Below, piece by piece: positions 22,641-33,600 of a stretch of 64,000 nt of DNA (the first letter of the stretch is position 1; each line of letters starts with the position of its first letter). The notes beneath the pieces are model-generated. The model searched no databases. It was given only the letters and a program-made list of their open reading frames with translations, and had not been told where the DNA came from. The translations under genes and the position numbers were made by a program. The stretch covers positions 1 through 64,000 of the forward strand of contig CAJNDS010000819.1 of assembly GCA_905221605.1 (NCBI GenBank), read 5' to 3'. Source of the DNA: Symbiodinium natans (lineage: Eukaryota; Sar; Dinophyceae; Suessiales; Symbiodiniaceae).

Positions 22641-25600
22641 CCAAACCGGGCGGGGGCATGGCCAAGCTCGTTGCAAAAGGGTTTAGGATTTAGGGAGCCT
22701 TAGGTGGGTACAGCGAGATTCTCCTCGGTGACCTCCCACTTGGGCGTGGCGCAAAGCCGCCGCGATGACGTAGAAGCCCTGGCCTACTTGCTCCTCGGAT
22801 GCATGTATTCAAATCTTGCCCATTTAGTATTATAATTGTGACTAGTAGAGTGACTAATACTAGTATTGTTTCTACTACTAGATTATGATTACTATTACTA
22901 TCATGAATATTATGAATTAGAACTGTATTGAGCGCTGCTTAAGCATGAGGTTTTGGAAGCTTATGGGTGGCTCCGAGTTTTGGGAGTTCAAGTTTGGGAG
23001 TTCAATGGGGTTTGCAGAGCTGACGAAAGCACCCCAAACCTCCAAAATCTAAGCAAGACCCCCCCCCCCCCAGCCCTCAACCATAAACCCTAAACCCTAA
23101 ACCCTAAACCCTAAACCCTAAACCCTAAACCCTAAACCCTAAACCCTAAACCCTAAACCCTAAACCCTAAACCCTAAACCCTAAACCCTAAACCCTAAAC
23201 CCTAAACCCTAAACCTAAACCCGGAACCCAGGCTACTCTACCTACGCCGAGGGCGGCTTCCCTGGCAGGGACTTGGAACAGCCACCGAGGAGGCCAAATA
23301 TGAGCCCGGGCTGAGTATCGTTGCATCTTGCACACCTCTTTGCCTACACTTGGGGTTTAGGGTTTAGGGTGTAGGGTGTAGGGTGTTGGGTGTTAGGGTG
23401 TAGGGTTTAGGGGCGGCAGTTGAAAAGCCCTATACAAGCCAAAAGGACCCAGAGTAGGTCCTCTTTTCCCCTTTTTCTTAGGCTAGGTTGCTCTTGGGTC
23501 TAGAAGCCCTGAGAGGGTTTAGGGTTTAGGGTGTAGGGTTTAGGGTTTAGGGTTTAGGGTTAGAGGGCCTGAACTTGCAACCCAGGAGCGGATTCTCGAT
23601 GCCAAGATGTCGGGGGCCTTGGACGGAGGGGGGGAGGGTGTCACGCCAGTCGGAACTTCTTGGACCTAAGCCCTATGTAGGGTTAATTAAGCCCTAAACC
23701 CTAAGCCCTAAACCCTAAACCCTAAATGCTTTCGGTGAGCATCTTATGGTTCGCTTGGTGGTTGTGCGGACTCCGGGGGGGGGGGGGGGTAGTTTGCAAC
23801 GCGCTTTTGCAGCGATCGAGGGACATGTACTCTCCTCGGAAGGAGTGCGCTAAATTTTGATATTTTTACATTTATGTATCTACAAGATAAGCATGTGTAC
23901 AAAAGATAAATACATATATATATATAGATATATTTGTTTATTTATTTACACTTCTATTTATGTTTATATTTACATTTATATTTATATTTAGATTGGATCT
24001 AGATGTTAAAATATGCTTTGTTTTAGCATAGCTGACAGGAATTCTACTCCTACCATCCCTAATCCTAAGCCCTAAACCCTAAACCCAAAGGTCCATCACG
24101 CCTGCAGAGCTGTGCAAGGGTGAGCCGGCACAGTTCGCAGCGTTCCTCAAGTATGCACGTGGCCTAGGCACACAGGGGGACGCGAGGGCATAGGGCCACT
24201 GGGTTTTGGGGTTGTTTTGATTTTTGTTTGGTGACGAGGCTTTGGGTGTTCAAGGCTTGGTTCGGAGGGTTTAGAGATCTTGGTGACGAGGGTTGGGGTT
24301 TGGGGTTCAAGTGCTTGTTGGTTTGGGCCGAGGACCAGACCAGCTCCCAAGTAATCACAGACATCTTCAAAATTAGTTGAACCGCTACGGCGAGATTAGA
24401 TCAGAGGCCAAAAGTCCTCAACAAATGGTTATTAAGCCCCAACATCGTAGGTACTCTATCGCCATCCTGGCCATACTTGTCGATCGTACCGTACTTGAAG
24501 ACCCTGGTAAGCCCTGACACTTTCTTCTTGGCCCGGAGCCCCTTGTGTTGTTTAGGGCTCATAGCCTTTATAAATCCCATAAGCATGGCCCCCCCCCATC
24601 ATAGTGCTTCTAGTACCTATATTCACAAGCCCCCTAAGCGCCAACAAGTTCTCCAGGCTACACTGAGGAGCCGGACTACGCGAAGCTGCGCGGGCTGTTC
24701 CGAAGCGTTCTGCTTCAGCAGAAGGAGCTGCACCTTCGAAGCTACATGGGGGTTGAGCGAACTTTAACAGCTCCCTCAAGCCCCCCCAAAAAGGAAACTG
24801 ATTTTGCGGGATTCAGGGGTACATGTCAGAGACACAGCGTCCGCTCTTTCAAACCTGCCTTAGACTTTTGTAGGATTATGAAGTCAGTATATTCCAAAAC
24901 CCTAAACCCCTAAACCCCTAAACCCCTTAACCCCTAAACCCTAAACCCCACATCAAGTGGTGTTGGCCTCTCTGGGGGGTCCATGGGGGGGGGCCTTCTC
25001 CGAGCACAGGGCGTGCAGGAGGCGAACATGCGGGACCTTGCATTCGACTGGGAGGCCGGGAAGGGTTCAGGGTTTAGGGTTTAGGGTTTAGGGTTTAGGG
25101 TTTAGGGTTTAGGGTTTAGGGTTTAGGGTTTAGGGCTTAGGGCTTAGGGCTTAGGGCTTAGGGCTTAGGGTTTAGGGTTTTGGCTTGCAAAGCCTGCTGC
25201 CAAAGATTTAGGGTTTGTGTCCAATGCGATCTTGCATTTGAGGCCGGGTAGGTTTAGGGTTGGGTCTGTGTCCGGCGTTTTGCGCAGGACCTTCGGGGCC
25301 TTTGGGGCATTTCCGGGCCTTTAAGCTGTCTTGGTGGACCTGCAGGGTGTTCTTGGGTGCCTGTGGGCCGTTTCTCCCGACGACTTTTTCTGGGAGCTTA
25401 AGGGCACTTTTGGGGTGCCTTTGGCCTCACAGGCCGTTTCTCCGAAAGACTTCTTTGGGGGCCTTGCTTGCGCTCGTTTGCGGCGCAATTTTGGAGGGGA
25501 GCTTCGTGCAGCGCCGACTTGTTAAACAAACGGGGTTTCGGGTTTAGAGTTTCGGGTACCCTTCAGCCCTTACACCCTCAAGCTCCTCAACCCGCGACAG

Positions 25601-28549
25601 CCCTTAAACCATTACACCCTTAAGTCGCTTGAACACCTGAGCCGTCCCGAAGCTCAAGCACTTCTGGTGCTCCTCTACTAAGCATTAGAACCCTTAAACA
25701 CTAAAGCCTTCAGAACTCGATAACCTTCCTGGAGCCCCAAAATCCGAAATCCCGAAACCCTAAACCCTAAACCCTAAACCCTAAACCCTAAACCCTAAAC
25801 CCTAAACCCTAAACCCTAAACCCTAAACCCTAAACCCTAAACCCTAAACCCTAAACCCTAAACCCTAAACCCTAAACCCTACACCAACTCGCAGGTTGAA
25901 GTTCCTGCGGCCAAGGCGCTGGACTTGGCGAAAGAGTCCACGAGGCTGCAAGAAAAAATGGGGTTTAGGGTTTGGGGTTTAGGGTTTAGGGTTTGGGGTT
26001 TAGGGTTTAGGGTTTAGGGACGTAGGGTCTAGGGCCTTCGGGATGTAAAGCTTTGTAGGGTTCGGGGTCTTAGCGGTTGGGGTGGTTTAGGGTTTGGGAA
26101 GACAAGAGGCTTGGGCCTTGGGGTTCGGAGGTAGCCCAGTGTGGGGAAAAGGAGGGGAGGGGGGAGAAGGGGGGGGGAGGTCGAGGGGGGGAGGGGTGGG
26201 GGGCTGTGGATACAGCATCTTCCATCCGGAGTACGACCTGGTTGACTTGAAATGTCCTTCGGAAGCATGCCTTTGTCTAGAGAACAACCACCCCGAGACA
26301 GCAATCAATGTTAAATGTCTATCATGGTTCTAAGAGTGGACCATGGTTGAATTGACTTCGAGAATTAGAGCAGTGGCAAACGTCTTGTCTGTCCGAACGG
26401 CTTTGGCAAGAAACAGCGGGATGCCGTGTCGGAGGGATGTACAGTTCAGCTAGGTAGGAAGCACCAACCAAACCTACACCCAAACCGCAAGCCCCCCAGG
26501 CAACAGACATACAGAAGGAGTCTAAGGTTGAGTGGGCGGGGCTAGAGTTTGGGGTTTAGGGTTTAGGGTTTAGGGTTAGGGTTTAGGGTTTAGGGTTTAG
26601 GGTTTAGGGTTTAGGGTTTAGGGTTTAGGGTTTAGGGTTTAGGGTTTAGGGTTTAGGGTTTAGCGTTTAGCGTTTAGCGTTTAGCGTTTAAGATTTAGGG
26701 TTTAGGGTTTAGGGTTTAGGGTTTAGGGTTTAGGGTTTAGGCTTTTCGGAAAGCCAAGGCCCGTCACGGACGGCGCCTTGGCGAACTCCAGCGCGCCACC
26801 GGCAGTGAAGGGGCGATTCAAGGTTGCTGTTGTCGAAAACTCTCCAAGGAGGGGCCCCCTTACTATACTAACTGTAGTTAAGGGACTGTAGTTAAGGGAC
26901 TTATAACCTAATATAGGATCCTTATACCCCAATTCGAGGTTGCTGTTGTCGAAAACCCTAATCCCTGAAACTATATCCCCCTTGGGAATCATTTTTTAGT
27001 TTTTGTTTTTTATAAAACCCAAGAGGATACTTAAAAATATTATTTCTATTAAGGTTCTAAGGGGAGTATAGGAACTTTGAACCCTGCTGAACCCTCATTT
27101 CTTCAGCAAGCCGTGACGCATCCACTTGGATATCCCAAGGCAAAGAGTTCCAAGAATTCTGAATGGCCAGTAAGAGCCCGAACCGTTAAATCCCCTTAAC
27201 TTTAGGGTTTAGGGTTTTAGGGTTTGGGGTTTAGGGTTTAGGGTTTAGGGTTGATGCTCAGCATACCCAAAACAGAGTGTGGTCTTCGGGCCTCACAACG
27301 TGCACACGCTCCGCGTGAAGTGCGGTTTAGGCTCTCGAAGTGGCTTTTTAGCGCTGTCTGGTGTCCATGCTGGCAGAATGATGCTCATGTAGCTTGTTTC
27401 AAGGAATGTATAGAGGTTCTAGGGGAAGTAGAGTGTAGGGATCCGAATGATGTTACAGGGAGGAGCCCCCTTACTATACTAACTGTAGTTAAAGGATTTA
27501 ACTTAATTTAGGATCCTTTCACCCAATTTAGGGTCTTTATAACTCTACTTCTAACTAGGGGGGCCCCTCCTTGTAATGCAACTTGAAGTTGTAGGGACTT
27601 AGAGTGTAGGGGTCCTGCGATTAAGACATGCCGATGCCGGCATTTGAGCTTGCCTGTCCGGGGCGTTCTTAAAGGCCCTTAAACTATATCTCCCTTGGGA
27701 ATTATTGTTTGTTTACTTTTGTTTATATAAAACCCAAGAGGACATTAAACATATTTTGTTTATTAAGGTTCTAAGGGGAGTATAGTAAAGCCCTGTAAAC
27801 AATATACGGAGGGTACCCCAAAAGGGACCCTGATTTACAGACCTGACCAAATGACCTCCCCAAAGCGAAGCCCCAAGCTCCAAGAATAATCCACCATACC
27901 CCAAACCCATACCCTGAACCTCTAAAAGGAGAATTTATAAGGAATAATGTTTGCCATACTTCTTGATTGCTTTTAAGGCGGATGCCCAAAGGGGTATGTT
28001 GAATATTTCTTAGAGAAGCGGTTTAGGGTTTGAGGGCTTTAGGGTTTAGGGTTTAGGGTATCTCATCCGTGCCATGCCGACACCCAAGGCCCTGCCGCCA
28101 ATGGCCCCAAAACTGGTCGAAGCCGCAGCAGAAGCTTGTGGCCGCAGTTAGGGTTTCGGGTTTAGGGTTTAGGGTTTAGGGTTTAGGGTTTAGGGTTTAG
28201 GGTTTAGGGTTTAGGGTTTAGGGTTTAGGGTTTAGGGTTTAGGGTTTGTTTCTTGATGAGAGATGTTCTGTGAGGCCCGCTGGCTCTTCTGATTGGGCAT
28301 GGGGTCAGGCTTGTTGTGTCAGAAGTTGCCAAGAGACGGGGCCGGAGGCGGAAGGGCATGCAGAATTGGGCGAGCACGTTTCAGGACCCCCATGGCAGAT
28401 TTAGAAGTCAAGTCTCTAAACCTTAAACCCTAAACCCTCAACCCAAAACCTTCTGCTTTGTGAGGAAGTCGCCGGAAGTGCCGCAGGAGAAGCAGCAGCA
28501 GCAGCGGCAGCAGCATGACCAGAAGCCCCGATCGCGCGCGAGAGATTGA
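22641..28549 (+). CDS. Casein kinase 1-type protein kinase, 3' half, with C-terminal tail
   Basis: Exons in CK1 order: a short possible exon 22641-22672 (GGGMAKLV, then a GC donor), 22704-22797 ([13 protein letters not shown] then [17 protein letters not shown]), 23232-about 23304 ([20 protein letters not shown]), 23586-about 23629 ([14 protein letters not shown]), 24091-about 24161 ([19 protein letters not shown]), 24657-24748 ([19 protein letters not shown]) and 25019-25062 (LAFDWEAG). These match the CK1 core from the GTxR loop through the PDYxxLRxLF segment to the terminal FDW. Likely tail exons: 25895-25957 ([15 protein letters not shown]), about 26755-26840 ([20 protein letters not shown]), about 28065-28146 ([20 protein letters not shown]) and 28451-28549, a Gln-rich frame ending in TGA. 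The kinase N-lobe is missing just upstream; the complementary exons are at 0.4-6.2 kb. Kinase identity is strong; tail exons are less sure. Confidence 0.78.
23078..23220 (+). repeat. Long uniform CCCTAAA array
   Basis: About 20 perfect CCCTAAA units, ending just before the CK1 exon [13 protein letters not shown] (acceptor AG at 23231). Confidence 0.92.
25752..25881 (+). repeat. Long uniform CCCTAAA array
   Basis: About 18 perfect units upstream of the CK1 tail exon at 25895. Confidence 0.92.
26544..26740 (+). repeat. Long TTTAGGG array with a TTTAGCG block
   Basis: About 27 units; four consecutive TTTAGCG units sit in the middle (26662-26690), flanked by perfect TTTAGGG. Confidence 0.92.
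26816..26956 (+). mobile_element. Truncated F-family element between 25-bp direct repeats
   Basis: A 91-bp F fragment (26841-26931, left end GGAGGGGCCCCCTTAC, with an internal 14-bp tandem duplication TGTAGTTAAGGGAC) lies between two copies of a 25-bp exon-like sequence ending GTTGCTGTTGTCGAAAAC, at 26816-26840 and 26932-26956, with one mismatch. The right terminal repeat of the element is missing. Confidence 0.75.
26971..27071 (+). mobile_element. C-family element
   Basis: CTATATCCCCCTTGGGAATC..AAACCCAAGAGGATAC..GGTTCTAAGGGGAGTATAG. The outermost CTATA/TATAG and CCCCTT/AAGGGG form the inverted repeat. Confidence 0.75.
27453..27576 (+). mobile_element. F-family inverted-repeat element
   Basis: TTACAGGGAGGAGCCCCCTT..GGGGGGCCCCTCCTTGTAA. 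The body (CTAACTGTAGTTAAAGG, TTTAGGATCC) matches the copy at 17656. Confidence 0.77.
27684..27785 (+). mobile_element. C-family element
   Basis: CTATATCTCCCTTGGGAATT..ATAAAACCCAAGAGGAC..GGTTCTAAGGGGAGTATAG. Very close to the copy at 26971-27071, suggesting recent spread; both lie in the CK1 tail region. Confidence 0.75.
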
Positions 28550-29216
28550 TGGTGCTCTGGTCTCACGATGTATGGGACCCCAAAAAACCCTAAACCCTAA
28601 AACCTAAACCCTAACCCCTAAACCCCTAAACCCCAAACCCCAAACCCTAAACCCTAAACCCTAAACCCTAGTGTCTGTGCATGGGTGCACACCTCGCTTC
28701 CTGAAGTCCGACCAGGAGAGACCTCCAAACCCTCAGCCCCAAGCTCAAAAGTACCTCCTACACCCTAAGCTCGCGGTTCATAGACTTTCAGAATTCCTGA
28801 ACCTATAGCGCATAGCGTTTAGGGTTTAGGGTTTAGGGTTTGGGGTTTGGGGTTTGGGGTTTGGGGTTTAGGTTTAGGGTTGAGGGGGCCTAGACTGCAA
28901 AAAGTACCAAACAGAAGGTACGTGGGCCATTATGACGGGAAACTTGTTTGAAAATCTGAGTAAAGCCCCAGGCACCTACAGTCTAGTAGCAATTCCCCAT
29001 GGGGAGGTGCAACCCGGGTTTCGGGTTTAAGGTTTAAGGTTTAGGGTTTAGAGTTTAGGGTGTAGGGTTTAGGGTTTATGGTTTAGGGGGGCCTGAAGCC
29101 CCAAGCCCTACGGGCCGGACCAAGATGGCCAAAAACGATATAAAAACCTGCATAGTTCTACATCTAGCACTGAACTTAAGGCCCCAGCGATTCCCAAAAG
29201 ACCTCCTCTAGCATTC

Positions 29217-29412
<196 letters not shown>

Positions 29413-29617
29413 CCTAAACCCTAAACCCTAAACCCTAAACCCTAAACCCTAAACCCTAAACCCTAAACCCTAAACCCTAAACATTTACCTCCAGGGGCGG
29501 ACCTGAACTCTCCCCAAGCCCCGCAAACCAGGGCCTCGAGGTTGGGTTGTAGACTTTGAGGTGGTTTAGGGTTTAGGGTTTAGGGCTTAGGGTCTAGGCT
29601 TTACCTGAGGTTTCCCC

Positions 29618-29701
29618 GGGACTCTACTTACCTACAGTTTAGTAGAAGCCACCCCTTAATTAGTAGGTAGAACCCAAAAAACTGTAGGTAAAGAGAGTCC
29701 C
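29618..29701 (+). mobile_element. E-family inverted-repeat element
   Basis: GGGACTCTACTTACCTACAG at the left, CTGTAGGTAAAGAGAGTCCC at the right, near-perfect 20-bp ends and an 84-bp total length. No telomeric insert. Confidence 0.78.
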
Positions 29702-30664
29702 TAGGGTCCACATGAGCGAGGATTACCCGCAGCGACGGCCCCAAACTGTTTTTGTGAGGGGGCAGGAGGCTACAGGTTTCGGGTTGCTCATGGCGCTTCC
29801 TTGCTTCCGAAATCTCCAGCTCTTAGCCGTTCAGCCCTGAACCCTGAACCTGAAAAAATCGACAACTTTGAACAACCTTGAACCCTGTGCGAGCCTATGC
29901 TGTACAGAGGTCGGTACCTGGAGGCCTAGCAGGTGTTTTTTAGAAACTTTTGACCGCGAAGCCGAGCATGGTGGCCTCGACGGGCGATTTTCCGCGCAAT
30001 GCCTTGAGCGAACCCTGCTTGCACTTCATGTGTGTGGGGGTTTTAGGGTTGAGGGTTTAGGGTTGAGGGTGTGGGGGCGAACCCTGCTTGAACTTCATGT
30101 GTGTAGGGGTTTAGGGTTGAGGGTTGAGGGTTTAGGGTGTAGGGTGTGGGGTGATCCGAATCGGGGTACCTGTTGAAGTCCCTCTTGCAATGCGTGCATT
30201 TAGATCTACGGCCTCAAAAAATAGATCACAGGTGAGAGTAGTGGCTCCCTATGTTTCAGCACCTGTCGTGATGGCTTGTTGCGGAGACGTGCGTTGACAG
30301 CTCGCAGGCGCAAAGAAGCTACGCCCCCTTGCTGCAAGCCTGCCAGCAGAATTTCTGTTTGACTCTGTGTAAGGACCCTGCTATCACTAGCCTCGCCCTG
30401 GCTGCCATGAGGGTCAAAGCAGGGAGCTTGCTCGATCCTGCCCTAACCCCCAAGCCGCCAACAAGAAATGACCCCGGTCGACACGCTGCTCTGTCGTCAA
30501 GACGTCTACCCTAAACCCGAATCCCTAAACCCCTAAACCCCTAAACCCCTAAACCCCTAAACCCCTAAACCCCCTAAACCCCTAAACCCCCTAAACCCCT
30601 AAGCCCCTAAACCCCCAGACCCAGAAACAGAGGAGTTTTCGGCTACAAACTATGCTTGGCACAG

Positions 30665-33600
30665 GTGCAGGTAGAGGAGACCCATGACAGCGAGCACGAA
30701 GAGGGTCGGAGGTGGTGGTGCTTTTGGACGATTCTGAACGCGGTGTCCTGCATACTGGCGCCTCGGTTTCGCGAACAGGGTGTCTATATCCCTCTTGGGA
30801 GTTTAAAAAAAATTGTTTATGTAAAACCCAAGAGGATATTAAGAATTCTATATTTATATTAAGGTTCTAAGGGGAGTAGAGGTGTAGGGGAGTCGAAGGC
30901 CTAGCCGGGCGCAAGCCTTGCCCAGAACCCACTTGAATCCTGAGCTGCAGATATAAACCTCGGGGTTTAGGGTTTAGGGTTTAGGGTTTAGGGTTTAGGG
31001 CAAGCCCTACAAGGCAAAGAACATGTTGAAGATTGTGAACTTTCAAAGGCCAAGTGGATTAGGAGTGGTGGACATGCCTCCTCAAAGGTTTTCTTGGCCT
31101 CTCGCAAACGAGACAAGAGGCACCAACATCAAAGTGAGCAGCTGTGTACACCCCCCCCCTCTTTCACTCCGCATAAAAGCGCGAACGAGGTGAGTTTTTG
31201 CTTATTATAGACCCAGCATGGCTCCTCCATCGTGCCCTGGCCAGGGGCATTGAGGGATCAGGGGCATAAGAGCTCTTGAGCCCTAACCCCTAGGGTTTCG
31301 GCAAGGAGCTTTGCCTACTCATGATCCGAAGATGGAAGATCCCACAGCCTTGGACCCTAAACCCTAAATCCTCTGCGGTTCGGCCGGCTATGCGGGAGCG
31401 AAAAAAAAGCCCTAAATCCTCCATCCCGAATCTTTTCGTAGGTGCTCGGAATCCCTACCTACACCCTTTCACCTCCCGCAAAAGCCCCTAAACAAGCAGC
31501 TCACGGGCTTTGGGGCTTACTTGTGTGTGTGTGTGTGTGATTTTCCTGGCACTCCTTCACAGTCCAGTTGCACACGGGTTTAAGCTCGATGTAAAATAGG
31601 GTTTTGGTTTTGGGGCTTAGGGAAGCCCAGGTGATCTTCAGCATCACCACCACCGTTGTCTTGTCCACGCCGCGTTTCAACTTCATTCACATTCATGGGG
31701 GTGTGGAGGCAGGCTCAAAATGAGAATCATGGCCCAACCCACCCGCAATTGGGCCTGGACTTCTTAGCTTGTGTACTATAGGGGTCGGAATAATTACTAC
31801 TATCATTCCCTTGTGATCCTTATATGATTATACTATAAAAACTTCAAAACCACATTCTAATTACGAAGGCCCCTATCGTAGTAGGGGTGGGGTCAGGGTT
31901 AGGGTGGGATGACTTGAGGATGTTCCAGCTGCATCCAATTCTGCGCTTTTTTTCTGGCTTCTGTGACGACTTGGTAGCCCAGTGGTACCCGTTTCACTTT
32001 TTTCATGGTTCCCTTATGCAGTATCCACCGAAAAAAGGTTCCCTGATTATAACGGGCTACCAGGAAGAGCCATCCAACAGCAACAAAAGGGCACACTTGC
32101 AATGCGATGGTTACATGCCACAGGCTCCAATACCCTTTGATTGAAAAAATTCCGACATCACACTGAGAGCACTCTTCTAGTTGAACAAATGCCCCTAAAC
32201 TCTACAGCCCAAATCCTAAGCCTCAACGCCCTAAACCCTACATCCAAACCCCGAAGCCTGAAGCCCTACACGCAACATCCTAAACCTCATTGGATTGGTA
32301 TTGGAGTCACTGGAGAGGATCCAATGAACCCAATAAACCCAAGAAAGCCCAAACAACAGGGTTTAGGGTTTAGGGTTTCGGGTTTAGGGTTTAGGGTTTA
32401 GTTTAGGGACACCGAGCCGGTCCCCAGTCCCTACCTTAAACTCTACTTTCTGGAGTTCACTGTAGCGCAAAAGAGATTCGGAGACCCTCGAACCCTAATA
32501 GACCTTGAAGCTTGGAGTCCTCTTAGTACGGGATGTATGCGTAAGGGCTATGTTTGCCAATTCCGCTTTGCAAAGCCTGAACCCCGTGGCGCAGATGATG
32601 GGACCCTAAGCCCTAAACCCTAAACCCTAAACCCTAAACCCTAAACCCTGAACAGATAGTCTGCTCCGCCTTCTTTTGCTTCGAGTACGTGCTACGAGTC
32701 GCCGCCGCTCCGAACCTCTGGAAGTACGTGTGCTCTTGCCTGGGTGCCTGGGCGCAGATGATGGGACCCTAAACCCTAAACCCTAAACCCTAAACCCTAA
32801 ACCCTAAACCCTAAAGTTTCGCCACCCGAAACCCTAAACCCTAAACCCTAAGGGTTTAAAGGGTTGAGGGCTTGTCAAGTCTGCAACTCTATCTCCCGCC
32901 AGTTTCCAAGGAATGGAATCTCTAAACCCGATATCCCTAAGCCCAAAGTATACCTGTAGCCCTTGGGGTTTAGGGTTTAGGGTATAGGGTTTAGGGCTAT
33001 AACCCTAAACCCTAAGCCAGACTCTGAAGCGCAGCCGATTTCCCCAAGCCTACTTAGCCAACCGCTGAACTTGAAGCTTCAGGGTTTAGGGTTTAGGAGA
33101 GTTTAGGGTTTAGGTTTTAGGGTTTGGGGTTCAGGGTTTAGGGTTTAGGGGTTTTGTGCTTCTGGTAAGGGGAAGAAAATTCAAGCTTTCCTACCCGATA
33201 GCTACGAGCACGTGGTAAGTCTCATAAGAAGAACAACGGTAAACAGAAATAGTGGCCTTCAGGCCTTGAGGCCTGAATATGGCTGAGGTCTATAATCTGA
33301 ACCACCGTAAACCCTAAACCCTAAACCCTAAACCCCAAACCCTAAACCCTACAGCAGCAGCGCCTTGCATATCCTGCGACTCTAATCTACCTAGAGTTTA
33401 GTTGGTATCCACGTTTCAATTAGTAGGTACCACCCAGAAAGCTGTAGGTAAAGAGAATCGCAGGTTGCGTAGCTCTAAAACGCTCCAAGCTCCGAACACG
33501 TGATGCTTCGCCTCGGGAGCCTACTACCCGTAACGGGGCCTTACGCGTTCTTCTCCAATCGTCAAGTTCATACTGCGATGATCGTTTGTATTACATCTAA

